Source: Nansenia antarctica
Lineage: Eukaryota; Chordata; Actinopteri; Argentiniformes; Microstomatidae
Direction of reading: 5' to 3'
Length of the DNA stretch: 64,000 bases
Assembly (NCBI GenBank): GCA_963989245.1
Contig: OZ022341.1
Span: 67,188,157 to 67,252,156, forward strand
In this document: piece by piece, positions 42,318-53,330 of the stretch
Layout of the letters: every line of letters starts with the position of its first letter
How positions within the stretch are numbered: position 1 is the first letter of the stretch
The notes under the pieces: generated by a model
What the model saw: the letters and a program-made list of their open reading frames with translations, nothing else
What the model was told of the DNA's origin: nothing
The model's database searches: none
Made by a program: the position numbers and the translations under genes

Positions 42318-42736
42318 AGGTCGCCGTCAAGACCCTCGTCACCAAGGGCACTCTGCTCCAGCTCAAGGGCACCGGGGCCTCCGGCTCTTTCAAGCTCAAC
42401 AAACAGGCTGTCGTGGCGGCCAAGAAGCCGGCGAAGAAAGCCGCCACCCCGAAACCCAAGAAGGCGGCCACAAAGAAGCCCGTCGCTGCCAAGAAGTCTC
42501 CCAAGAAGGCAAAGAAACCCGCCGTGGCCAAGAAGTCTCCCAAGAAGGCAAAGAAGCCCGCGGCAGTCACCAAGAAGGCCACCAAGAGCCCCAAGAAAGT
42601 CAAGAAGGCCACACCGGTCAAGAAGGCTCCGGCTAAGAGCCCCAAAAAGGCCGTCAAGGCAGCCAAGCCCAAGGTAGCCAAACCCAAAACGGTGAAGCCC
42701 AAGGCAAAGAAGGCAGCCCCAAAGAAGAAGTTGTAG
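42101..42736 (+). CDS. Linker histone H1, stop codon replaced by an LTR
   Basis: Encodes a 211-residue H1. The short Ala/Pro/Lys N-tail (MAEVAPAAAPAPAKAPKKK) is followed by a winged-helix globular domain (about residues 28-104, with GPSVGELIVTALSASKERSG and the GTGASGSFKLNK end) and a long Lys/Ala/Pro C-tail with repeated SPKK-type motifs, the CDK sites and DNA-binding repeats of H1. The start is the first ATG giving the conserved H1 N-terminus; an upstream in-frame ATG is not plausible. A Gypsy LTR has inserted in the TAA stop, so the protein now ends ...PKKK plus one Leu, with TAG supplied by the LTR. The histone stem-loop lies 4.5 kb away, beyond the insertion. Confidence 0.95.
   Translation: MAEVAPAAAPAPAKAPKKKAAARPKKAAGPSVGELIVTALSASKERSGVSLAALKKALSAGGYDVEKNNSRVKVAVKTLVTKGTLLQLKGTGASGSFKLNKQAVVAAKKPAKKAATPKPKKAATKKPVAAKKSPKKAKKPAVAKKSPKKAKKPAAVTKKATKSPKKVKKATPVKKAPAKSPKKAVKAAKPKVAKPKTVKPKAKKAAPKKKL
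42728..42731. other. Target site duplication, left (AAGT)
   Basis: AAGT here and at 47267-47270 flank the LTR element. Unit 1 has a single AAGT at the same place (AAGTAAACATTC), the empty site. Confidence 0.95.
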
Positions 42737-42967
42737 TGACTACATTATGGGTTCATGTTCTCCTCTTACTGTTGGTTGTGTAGTGGGAGGGAACCAGTTC
42801 TGGCACTAGGGGCAGAGGGGAAGATTATTAACGTTGCACCTTCCTGTTTAGAGACAAGAGTTTTGGTGATCTATTTTCTGGTCCTGTACTGAGAGTACAA
42901 GTTGTTATTTTGATTAAACAGTTATCATTACGTTGCCTACGTCTTTCCTTTTTCCTCCGGCACTACA
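42732..42967 (+). repeat. 5' LTR
   Basis: Starts TGTAGTGACT and ends GGCACTACA. It carries ATTAAA at 42913-42918, a possible poly(A) signal that could also end H1 transcripts reading in from upstream. It differs from the 3' LTR by one T/C in GGTCCTG(T/C)ACTG. Confidence 0.97.
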
Positions 42968-42968
42968 C

Positions 42969-42986
42969 TGGTGACCCCCGACGTGG
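42969..42986 (+). promoter_or_regulatory. Primer binding site, tRNA-Trp type
   Basis: TGGTGACCCCCGACGTGG begins two bases after the LTR. It matches the complement of the tRNA-Trp 3' end apart from an extra C. Confidence 0.8.
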
Positions 42987-43044
42987 ATTTTTGTTAACGT
43001 AATTGTGTACAAAAACCAGCGAGCGAACATTACAATCCTGCAAA

Positions 43045-43797
43045 ATGTCCGGGCGAGGAAGACGTTCAAACCAGCGGCAGCCATCACCATCCCCTGTCAG
43101 GGTAACGCGTGGTGCGCACACTCCCACTCTCAAGCTACCAGAGTTCTGGGACTCAACGCCTGCTGCATGGTTTGCTATTGTAGAGGCACATTTCAACAAA
43201 AGTGACATCGATGACGACGACGACCGGTACAACCATGCTGTGGCAATGTTGGGCAGCTCCACCGCAGCTCGAGTGGTAGGTTTTTTGTCTGCTCCCCCGA
43301 CGACGAACAAATATGAGCGCCTCAAGGCCCTGCTTCTAGAGACATTTGAACTGTCCACTGCGGAGAGGGTGCGGCGCCTATTTGCCATGTCGGACTTGGG
43401 TGACGAGAGGCCTTCTGCGCGCATGGAGAGGATGCTAAACCTGCTCGGTACAGAAGACCCCATGATCCTCTTCACAGAGCTGTTCATGCGCACATTGCCA
43501 GCTCAAGTTAGGATGGCGCTGGCCAACACCGCCATCATGGAGCCCCGCGCCCTGGCCAGGGAGGCGGACCGGTTCGTCTTGGCCATGCCTCAACGGTCCC
43601 CCGACCTGCTCGCTCCCGCGGCCGCCCCGCCACCCGACCGTCGCAGGAGAGCGAAGGATGACGCCAGACCTTCTGGCCAGCAGGGTAACGCTGCGGGCCA
43701 TTGTTTCTACCACGCCACTTTTGGCGCCAAGGCCAAACGGTGCCGCTCACCCTGCACCTTCGGACCGACGGGAAACGGCGGGGCCGGCACTCAGTAG
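43045..43797 (+). CDS. gag: Gypsy gag with CHCC motif
   Basis: A 250-residue Gag from the ATG at 43045 (MSGRGRRSNQ). It has a basic N-terminus, a capsid-like helical domain (about residues 28-180, with PEFWDSTPAAWFAIVEAHF and the LRTLP-like segment near its end), then a Pro/Arg-rich linker. A Cys-X2-His-X9-Cys-X3-Cys motif lies near the C-terminus; this spacing characterises CsRn1-type Gag. It would package element RNA in cytoplasmic particles. The frame is intact. It overlaps pol by 97 bp in the -1 relation, indicating programmed frameshifting. Confidence 0.9.
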   Translation: MSGRGRRSNQRQPSPSPVRVTRGAHTPTLKLPEFWDSTPAAWFAIVEAHFNKSDIDDDDDRYNHAVAMLGSSTAARVVGFLSAPPTTNKYERLKALLLETFELSTAERVRRLFAMSDLGDERPSARMERMLNLLGTEDPMILFTELFMRTLPAQVRMALANTAIMEPRALAREADRFVLAMPQRSPDLLAPAAAPPPDRRRRAKDDARPSGQQGNAAGHCFYHATFGAKAKRCRSPCTFGPTGNGGAGTQ

Positions 43798-46700
43798 TGG
43801 CCCTGAGCGCTGGCGTCAACAACAGGCTGCTCTTCATACAAGACACCGCCTCTGGTCGCAGTTTCCTTTGTGACACAGGTGCCCAGTGGAGCATCATTCC
43901 GGCAGAGAGATCGGATGTGGCGAAGGAGGAGCGTGGTCCGCAGTTGGCAGGCGCGGACGGCACACCTATCTGCTCTTATGGCACTAGGGCGGTGGACGTG
44001 TGCTTCGGAGGGCAATGCTTTTCGTGGGATTTTGTCATAGCGGCTGTCACATTTCCCCTCCTTGGTGCGGATTTTCTGTGCGCCCACAACCTGTTGGTGG
44101 ACGTGGGGAACAGGCGCCTGGTCAACTCACAGACTTTCGCTTCCTTCGCCTGTACGCAGGGGGAGGCGGTCTACAGCGGGTGGTCCAATACGCTCGCCGA
44201 AAGTGACCAGTACCTTCGGCTGCTCGCCGAATTCCCCGACCTTACCAAGCCCACCTTCTCCGCGCCCACGGTGAAACACGGAGTGGAGCACCACATCGAG
44301 ACCGAGGGGCCTCCCCTCCACGCCAGGGCCAGGCGCCTCAACCCGGAGAAGCTGGCCATCGCCAGGGCGGAGTTTGCGCATATGGAGCAGGTGGGCATCG
44401 TTCGGCGCTCGAGCAGCCCCTGGGCGTCTCCCCTGCACATCGTCCCTAAGTCAGACGGCGGGTGGCGCCCATGTGGGGACTACCGCCGCCTCAACGACGC
44501 GTCCAAGCCTGACCGCTACCCGGTCCCACATGTCCAGGACTTTTCAGCGAACCTGGCAGGCAAACGCTTCTTCTCCAAAGTGGACCTGGTACGGGGGTAC
44601 CATCAGGTGCCGGTGCACCCCGAGGACGTCCCTAAGACGGCCGTAATCACGCCATTTGGACTCTTCGAGTTTCTGCGGATGCCGTTCGGCCTGAAGAACG
44701 CGGCGCAGACCTTCCAACGCCTCATGCACTCGGTGCTCCGGGACCTACCATTCCTCTTCGTCTACTTGGATGACATCCTCGTCGCAAGCACCACGGAGGA
44801 GGAGCACCTGTCCCACCTCCGGGCCCTTTTCACACGGCTCAGCCAACATGGGCTGATTGTCAATCCGGCGAAGTGTGAGTTCGGACGGAACACCATCGAC
44901 TTTCTCGGGCACCGGGTCTCCGCAGAGGGGGTGACCCCCCTCCCCTCGAAGGTGGAAGCTGTCGCTGCTTTCCCGCGCCCCAGCACAATCAGCGAGCTCA
45001 AGGGGTTCATCGGGATGGTAACCTTCTACTATCGCTTCCTCCACCACATCGCTCACATCCTGCGGCCTCTGTACGATGCCCTGAAGGGCAAGACTCTGAA
45101 GCAGCCGGTGGACTGGACGGCGGAGCGTGTCAAAGCCTTTCAGGACACCAAGGCGGCCCTGGCCCGCGCTGCCATGTTGGCCCACCCCTCGCCCTCGGCA
45201 CCCACTGCTCTCACCACGGACGCCTCTGACTTTGCTGTGGGAGCGGTGTACGAACAGTGGGTTGGGGACGCCTGGCAGCCTCTTGCATTCTTCAGCCGCC
45301 AGCTGTCTCCCAGAGAGCAAAGGTACAGCACATTCGACAGGGAGCTCCTCGGGCTGTGGCTTGCTGTCAGACACTTCCGTTTTTTACTTGAGGGCCGCGA
45401 GTTTACGGCCTACGTGGACCACTAGCCACTCACGCACGCCATGTCCAAGGTGGCGGAGCCGTGGTCCGACCGCCAACAGCGCCAGCTCGCCTACATATCC
45501 GAGTTCACCACAGACATCCAGCACGTTGCTGGGAAGTCCAACCAGGTCGCGGATTGTCTCTCCAGGGCGGTGGTTGGTGCGGTCCAACTGGGTTTGGACT
45601 ACGCGCGCATGGCTGCAGACCAGGCCGCCGACCCCGCCGTCCAGGCTCTCAAGTTGTCGGACACAGGACTGCGCCTAGAAGAGGTGGTTTTCGGTGACGC
45701 AGGGGCCACGCTCCTGTGCGACGTCTCCATGGGTCAGCCACGACCGGTGGTCCCCGCCAACTGGAGGCGCCCCGCCTTCGAGGCGATACACGGCTTGTCT
45801 CACCCTGGTAGGAAACCGTCCTCACGGCTGGTGTCAGAGAAATTCGTCTGGCATGGGCTCAAGAGGGATGTGAGGGCCTGGGTAGACACGTGCATCGCCT
45901 GCCAGCGCGCCAAGGTGCATCGACACGTCAAGGCCCCCCTGGAGCAGTTCTCTGTGCCTGAGCGGAGGTTCGATCATGTAAACGTGGACCTGGTAGGGCC
46001 GCTGCCCCCCTCGCACGGATACACCTATCTCTTTACCATGGTGGACAGGACGACTCGCTGGCCGGAGGCAGTTCCGCTCTCCTCAACGACAGCCCCCGAC
46101 CTGGCCCGGGCGTTCATCGCGGTGTGGGTCTCCCGCTACGGCACCCCTGCTGATCTCTCCTCTGACCGTGGCTCACAGTTTACTTCAGAGCTGTGGGCAG
46201 CGGTGGCGGAGAATCTGGGGGTCAAGCTCCACCGCACGACCGCCTATCACCCGCAGGCGAACGGGCTCTGTGAGCGTTTCCATCGATCCATGAAGGCCGC
46301 CCTTCGAGCCAGCCTCACGGACAGCGACTGGCTTGACAAGCTGCCGTGGGTCATGCTGGGGCTCAGGACAGCGCCTAAGGAGGACCTCCAGTCGTCGTCC
46401 GCTGAGCTGGTGTTTGGACAGCCGCTGCGGGTCCCCGGTGACTTCATTCCCAAGTCAACGGAGCCTTGGTCCGCCGCCGCTCAGCGCGCCTCCCTGCTGG
46501 ACAGCGCCAGGACCTTCGTCCCGGTCCCGACTACGCAGCATGGTGTCCCTACTTCGAGGGTGCCCCCGGAGCTGCACTCAGCGAGGTTCGTTTTCATTCG
46601 TCATGATGGCCACAGGACTCCACTACGTCCTCCTTATGACGGGCCTTTCCGTGTCATCGAGGCCGGAGCCAAGAACTTCATGGTTGACATGGGGGGTAGG

Positions 46701-47009
46701 CCTGAGTGTGTGTCCGTTGATCGCCTCAAACCGGCCCACTTGGACCTTGAACTGCCCCTGGACTTGGCCCTGCCACCGCGCAGAGGCCGGCCTCCAGTCC
46801 TACCTCCCCTGCCGCGCCCTGGACATTCCCCCCTCCGACCCCGACAACCCCCCGCAGCTCGCGAGCCCCCGGTCGTCACTGCCCCCCGTCCTTCCCTGCA
46901 GGAGGACGTGGTGGGCGATGTCACACCTCCTCCCGCACCTCCTGACTTTACCTACGATCGTAGGGGCCGGGCCATACGCCCTCCTCGCCGTGAGGATTTC
47001 CAATATTGA
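43701..47009 (+). pseudogene. pol: Gypsy pol with one in-frame TAG
   Basis: One reading frame throughout: aspartic protease (FLCDTGAQWSIIP near 43870), RT (FVYLDDILVAS near 44765), RNase H (TDASDFAVGAV near 45220), integrase HHCC finger (near 45800-45905), and the D-D-E core (VNVDLVGPL, LSSDRGSQFTSELW, then YHPQANGLCERFHRS). It ends in a Pro/Arg-rich tail. The only lesion is TAG at 45423-45425, late in RNase H, at a position where related elements usually have a sense codon. A product ending there would lack integrase. Read-through cannot be excluded, but a recent nonsense mutation is simpler. Confidence 0.92.
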
Positions 47010-47012
47010 GGT

Positions 47013-47030
47013 GAACACTGGGGGGGCTGG
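47013..47030 (+). other. Polypurine tract
   Basis: GAACACTGGGGGGGCTGG directly precedes the 3' LTR. The G run is the likely primer for plus-strand synthesis; it is shorter and less pure than usual. Confidence 0.6.
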
Positions 47031-47266
47031 TGTAGTGACTACATTATGGGTTCATGTTCTCCTCTTACTGTTGGTTGTGTAGTGGGAGGGAACCAGTTCT
47101 GGCACTAGGGGCAGAGGGGAAGATTATTAACGTTGCACCTTCCTGTTTAGAGACAAGAGTTTTGGTGATCTATTTTCTGGTCCTGCACTGAGAGTACAAG
47201 TTGTTATTTTGATTAAACAGTTATCATTACGTTGCCTACGTCTTTCCTTTTTCCTCCGGCACTACA
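47031..47266 (+). repeat. 3' LTR
   Basis: Same 236 bp as the 5' LTR with one substitution. Followed by AAGT (47267-47270) and then the original H1 3' flank. Confidence 0.97.
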
Positions 47267-47314
47267 AAGTAAACATTCAAAGTGTTCTTGCCGACACCAT
47301 TTGTACCACAAAAA

Positions 47315-47330
47315 GGCTCTTTTAAGAGCC
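47315..47330 (+). promoter_or_regulatory. Histone 3' stem-loop of H1, separated by the insertion
   Basis: The same GGCTCTTTTAAGAGCC hairpin as at 17974. It is now 4,578 bp past the new H1 stop, too far for normal coupled histone 3' processing. Confidence 0.95.
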
Positions 47331-47671
47331 ACCCAGATTTTCGTAAAAACGCATTATCATCCATGACGACAGGAAAAGTCGAGTGTTTATTTTAGTATTT
47401 TACACCAGTGTCAACCACGGACTTACACACACGACAATCATGGTTTTACTTATTGAGTAAATAATGAGCAGTAATGAGAGATTTGACATCTAGGTCTAGT
47501 TTACACTTTGACGCTATAAAGTGTCACTCGGTAGATCTGTGTGCGGGAGAGGATGGTGGGGGTATGACAGTGTCCATAATGATAAAGTTGCATATAATAT
47601 CAACATATACAGTTAGTTCCTCTTTCCGTTACACCAATACGTTATATTTGGACAGAAAGGCGGGAGATAAC
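47331..47671. other. Spacer; no supported gene (unit 2)
   Basis: Counterpart of 17990-18330; nothing is seen. Confidence 0.45.
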
Positions 47672-47888
47672 GATAGTTATGGAGATAGACTCCAGTTCTA
47701 TGAGTGGAGCGGAGCCCCATAGGGGAGCTCTGCTCCTATTGGTTTACCCGCTACCTAAAGTAGCCAATGACTGAATTTTTCAATGCCTGCGCCCGCCTGG
47801 GGTGCTATATAAAGGGGCGTCCTTCGCTCCATCATTCTCCCAAACATACAAAACAGCCGGGTTTGAACGAGTCGATGTGGGCCAGCAG

Positions 47889-47994
47889 CCCTATGGGGCT
47901 CCGCTCCACTCATAGAACTGGAGTCTATCTCCATAACTATCGTTCTATATCGTGGAGCTCCGCCCCATAGGGGAGCTCTGCTCCTATTGGTTTA
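47889..47994 (-). repeat. DIRS internal complementary region (unit 2)
   Basis: 53 + 53 bp, unchanged from unit 1. Confidence 0.93.
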
Positions 47995-48143
47995 GGCGGA
48001 GCGAGCGAGGCCAAATGTACCCCCACTGAGACTATTAATCCGAAAACAATCTCAGCGGCACCCGGAGCTGACCACTGATGTTGGTTCAAGACAACCTTAA
48101 AAAGTTGGCCCAACCCACACCGAGTCTGCTCCACTGATCTAGC

Positions 48144-48746
48144 CCTTACGTGAGCACGTAGGGTTGTAGATCTAACGGAACATGTCCTGGAGGAGGGTCC
48201 CCTCCCCAGGCACATCCGTAATCATCCTGACAGCACTTGAATAGAATCCCCAACCAGGGTAATCCAAGTGCCTTCCCCACTACATCAGTCATCAGCAAAA
48301 CTGAGGACAGAATGAGAAAAGGATGCGGAAGAAATATCACTTACCTAACCCTTACGTTGGGTTGTTGATCTAACAGAACATGTCCTGGAGGAGGGTCCCC
48401 TCCCCAGGCACATCCGTATTCATCCTGACAGCACTTGAATAGAATCCCCATGACCAGGGTAATCCAAGTGCCTTTCCCACTACATCAGTCATCAGCAAGA
48501 CTGAGGACAGAATGAGAAAAGGATGAGGAAGAAATATCACTGATCTAACCCTTACGTGAGCACGTAGGGTTGTTGATCTAACGGAACATGTCCTGGAGGA
48601 GGGTCCCCTCCCCAGGCACATCCGTATTCATCCTGACAGCACTTGAATAGAATCCCCATGACCAGGGTAATCCAAGTGCCTTCCCCACTACATCAGTCAT
48701 CAGCAAAACTGAGGACAGAATGAGAAAAGGATGAGGAAGAAATATC
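48144..48746 (-). repeat. Threefold tandem repeat at the recombinase 3' end (unit 2)
   Basis: Counterpart of 18803-19405 with the same three units. Confidence 0.88.
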
Positions 48747-51729
48747 TTTCAAGTAATACCGTACAAAAGGTGATGGCGACGACCAAGACGCCGCCTCACA
48801 TATCTCCTCCACTCCCACGCCCCTGAGAATGGCCACTGATGTGGCCATGCCCCTGGTGGAATGAGCCCGAATGCCAGTCGGCACAGGCTGCCCCTTCGAT
48901 AGCCTCGCAAATCCAATGGGACAGCCTCTGCTTCGAGAGTGGTGCCCCGGCTTTCTGTCCGCCGTAGCAGATCAGAAGCTGGGGAGAAGATCTCAGTCCT
49001 GCTGTGCGCTTCACATATTGTGCTAACGCGCGCACCGGACATAGACAATGTAAACGCCTCTCCCTCTCTCCGTCGTGAGGAGGAGGAAAAAAGGCGCTCA
49101 GAGCACAGCTCTGAACCCTAAACCCACGATTAACCTTAGGGATAAAAGCCGGATTAGGGCGTAACACAGCTTTTGTTTCGTCATCAGATATGATCAAACA
49201 ATCTGCCCGTGTCGAGAGAGCACATAAATCACTCACTCGCTTAGCCGTAGTCAAGGCGAGGAGTAGACTCGTCTTGAGAGACAATAAACGCAACGACACA
49301 GTGTCAATGGGTTCGAATGGGGGCACGCACAGCGCCTCTAGCACAATCGACAGGTCCCATTTTGGCATTAGAGTCCTATGAGGGCGTCTAAGCCTACACA
49401 CTCCAGTCAAAAAACGCTTAACCAGCGAATGACTGAACAGTGTCGTTGTCGCAAAACCCTCATGACAAGCTGAGATGGCAGCCGCGTAAACTTTAATAGT
49501 TCCCGCCGCCAATCCCTTGTCAAACAGCGACTGTAAGAAGCACAAGAACGTTTCGACCCGACAGCAGACTGGGTCAACGTCCTGTCCCTCACACCACTGT
49601 GTAAACACTCGCCAGCGCGCCGCATATCCCTTTGCAGTGGATTGCGCGCGCGCACTCTGAATGGTCTGAATGACCGCGTCTGTGAGACCCCTGCGTTCTA
49701 ACAAATCCCTCTCAGTAACCAGGCCATGAGGGGGCCCCCCATCATAGGCGGCCCCCTCACCAAGCCTCTGGCTTGAGAGAGTGCATCTTGTCGATGAGGT
49801 ATGGGCCATGGGCCCTCTACCAACATCTCCATCAGTTCTGGAAACCACGGGTCTCCGGGACGGTCCGGGGCTACAAGAATTAACTCTAGCCTCTCTGACC
49901 TCACTCGTGCCAACAGTGGGAGGATAGATGTCAGGGGTGGGAACGCGTCTAACAGGACCCTCGGCCATGGGTGGTGTGCGAATGCATCGACTCCCAATGG
50001 CGGGTTGTCCTGTTCGCGCAGGGAGAACCAAAGGCGACACTGCGCATTCGTCCGGGACGCAAACAGATCCACTTCTGCTTGCCCGAACCGTGCCCAAATC
50101 AGAGACACAATGGAGGGTGCTAACCTCCAGTCGTCGTCCCTCGGGCCTCCCCGTGATAACAGATCTGCTCCTTCGTTGAGCAGACCTGGAATGTGGAGAG
50201 CTTTTAGCGAACTCAGGTGTGTGACAGCCCACAGCCATATATCTGTCGCTAGGCGATGAAGTGACGCTGAGCGTACTCCCCCTTGACGATTGATGTATGC
50301 TACTGTTGTCGGATCTGACTAACACGTCCAGATCCTTTAACACCGGGGCAAAATGAAGTAGCGTTAACTTCACCGCCTCGAGTTCCAGCAGGTTGATGTG
50401 ACGCGTCTCTAACGGTCCCCATCTTCCTGCCACCGAACCTGCCTGACACACAACTCCCCACCCAGTCAACGACGCGTCCGTGAAGACTGGGTAGTGGGAT
50501 GCCGGTCTGCCCATGGCGACTCCGCGCGCGATGACGCGCGGGTCTCTCCAGTAGCTCAGGTCGGTCTTGACCGATCTCGGTATTACAATCAACTTGCGAC
50601 GGTGTCTCACTGGATCCAGTCGCAGTCGTGCGAACCACCTCTGCAGTCTGCGCATGTGTAATAGGCCTAAGGGGACCACTACATGGGCTGCAGACATCAG
50701 TCCTAGTAAGGACATCATTGACAGAGCGGTGATTGTATTTGTCACTCGACACACCCGGAGAGCTGACGTCAGTGTCGCTCTCCGTGGTGCCGATAAACTG
50801 GCCCTCATCTTGGCAGTATCCAACTGAATGCCTAGATAGGAAAACTGTTGAGCCGGCCACGGAGCACTCTTTGTCCAGTTGACAGCTAACCCCAGCTGAG
50901 TGAGGTGCTGCACCAGTGAGGTTGCGTCCCGAATGGCTCGATTTGGGCATTGGGCCAAGACCAGTAGGTCGTCGAGATATGCTAATATGCGTATCCCGTT
51001 TCGCCTCAGTGGTTCGAGTGCTGTCTGCACACATTTGGAGAAAGTTCGAGGAGCAAGCGCGTACCCGAAGGGCAGGCGCGTGTACTCGTAAACCTTCCCT
51101 TGGAAGGCAAAACGTAGAAATTTCCTGTGCCTCTCTGTGATTGGCACATGAAAATACGCGTCCCTCAGGTCTATGCTGATTCCGTAGTCGCCCTTCTGTA
51201 TACAAGACAGAAGGCGCCTCGTCGTCAACATACGAAAGGGGCGTTTCGCCACTCTCTCGTTGAGGACCCTTAAATCTAGTATGGGTCTCATGCCTCCGGA
51301 TTTCTTTGGGACAAGGAAATACGGGGAGTACCACCCCATGTCCCACTGGTCCCTCGGAACCATTGTCACTGCGCCCTTTGTTAGGAGATTCGTAATCTCC
51401 TCCTGGAGCGCACGTGTTTTTATCGGGCAGGACAAAACAGTCTCTCTCACGCCCCTGAAGGGCGGAGGAGGCTGAATGAACTGTAGTGCATATCCCCTCC
51501 TCAATGTCCTGTCCAGCCAGCCCGACAGAATACCTGCCCCTTCTAGCCATTCTGTATAACGCAACGACAGCGGCTGGGCCGTCTGTTGTGGTGCAGTCGA
51601 CAGAAAAAGCTTGAATTTCTGTATGACCCCAGCCGCCGCTGCACACCGAGGAGGTGGCACAGCCCAAGGTGGGGTCATTTCGAAAGGGATGGGCTGACGT
51701 CTGTAAAGAGTGTTTGCTATGTGTAACAA
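48693..51729 (-). pseudogene. DIRS RT-RNase H and tyrosine recombinase (frameshifted, unit 2)
   Basis: Same domain order and the same frameshifts as 19352-22388. A few substitutions are seen, for example in the GCGT(A/C)TAACAGG stretch (near 49950), giving Asp for Tyr in the linker frame. Not functional. Confidence 0.88.
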
Positions 51730-52066
51730 TGCCCTTTATTGACGCAGGTTTATTATGCCTGATAATCAAAGAACCGGCCGCACGCTCATGAGCTGGGCCA
51801 GATCCTGATAGACATGGAGGGGTTATTGATGTAAATAACGGTCCCTCTATACGGCTACAGACAGGGGTGTTTAACCCCGTTTGTGTCGTGATAGGGGTAA
51901 GTCTGTTAGGCAGAGAGCTGGCCACACGCTGGTACGCTGGGCCAGTCTCCGCTTTGTTTCTAACCGGTAGCGATTGGACCACGCTCCGACAAGGCAGGCG
52001 GGTCTCCGCTCCGGTAGATAACATGGGAAAATCACCTTTACTGAAAAAGTAAGGTGGGAATTTTCC

Positions 52067-52904
52067 TTATTTTACCTCTTTATGAGGTAGCAGCCATGAA
52101 GAGGAAACCGGTGGTGGGGTCATTACCGACCCCTCCTCCAGTGAAACCGGGCCACGCTGCCGTGGGGGGCCGTAGCGGGCCCTCCCAGTGGTCAGCGGCG
52201 GGGGCTGGGGATGCCGAGTGGGGCATGGCTCCGTCTGTAGAGGTGGAGCCAGTGCCGCATCACACCGAAACCTCCGTTTCGCAGCCGTTGACGGTCTAGT
52301 CGTCACCACAGCGGAAGAAGAAGAGGTGGAGGGTCGCTGGAGGGGGAGGTGGCTGGCAAGGTGCCTCTTAGCCTCCTCCATCGCGGCCAGGCGCACCGTC
52401 AAGGTGTCCATGGCGGGACCGAATAGCCCTTGTCTCTCTATTGGAGCATTCAGTAGGGCCATCCGGTCCGCCCCGGTCATGGTGGTGAGAGACAGCCACA
52501 TCTGTCGCTGCTGCACCACCGCGTTTGCCATCAGGCGACCCCCACAAACCGGCGAGGGCGGGGAGCACGTGCTCTACCTGCCGCTCGCTCTCATCAGAGC
52601 TTTCTGATTCTGACACCGGCACCGACCACTCAGCTGGGTGAGGGCGGCGTGATGTCAGGGCCGGCTGAGCGGGCGGGACCATCCCTACTTGGGGAGGTGC
52701 CTGCCCAGAACGCCGTTCTTGCTTGTCCTCCGCTGCTAGAAAATCGCAGCGGCAGGTGTCCCGGAGGAACTTCTTCGTGGTCGGCGGCGGACGATCCATC
52801 GCTGAAGGGAAAAGTCTCCTCCGCTGAAAAGTGTCCTCCGCTGCTTGGAAGTCGCAGCGGCAGGCGTCCCGGAGGAACTTCTCCATAGGCGGCGGACGAT
52901 CCAT
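52067..52904 (-). pseudogene. DIRS gag-like ORF (frameshifted, unit 2)
   Basis: Counterpart of 22726-23563, with no difference seen. Confidence 0.65.
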
Positions 52905-53330
52905 CTTGAAGGGAAAAGTCTGGCGGGTCCTCCAGTCTTAGTAGTCGTCCTTCTCAGTCTTCAGATATAAACCTGTGCTGAACTTTTTGGGAGGATGATG
53001 GTACGATACGATAGTTCTTGTTCATGATTGGACAGCTCAGGGCTTGTGCCCTTTTCTATCCATCGTTTCGCTTGGATGTGGAGGTGTAGATGGAGGGGAG
53101 GAGCGGTAGCTGAGCCAATGGTAGATGGAGGGGAGGAGCGGTAGAGGAGCCAATGGCTTCCATAGGAGTTTTTTTTTTTTTTTCTCTTGATAGAAGATAG
53201 AAGAAGACAACAGGAAAAAGGCCAACATTGCTCAATAGTGCTTATGGGTGGATGCATGGAGGTTATTATCTAGTAAATGAAATAAAAATATAAAATCATA
53301 GAATCATATTGTCAGTCAGGATGTTGATGG

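Larger units (their letters stand above)
42732..47266 (+). mobile_element. Young Ty3/Gypsy element, CsRn1-type
   Basis: Complete 4,535-bp LTR retrotransposon: TG...CA ends, 236-bp LTRs with one mismatch, 4-bp AAGT target duplication, PBS, gag, pol and a polypurine tract. Two features fit the CsRn1 clade: a CHCC Gag motif instead of a CCHC knuckle, and a primer site complementary to the 3' end of tRNA-Trp. It is found only in unit 2. One nonsense codon in pol prevents autonomous activity. Confidence 0.96.

Noticed and set aside
45423..45425. Programmed stop-codon read-through in the Gypsy pol
   Set aside because: The stop lies inside RNase H, not at the gag-pol boundary, which already has a -1 overlap; a simple nonsense mutation is likelier.
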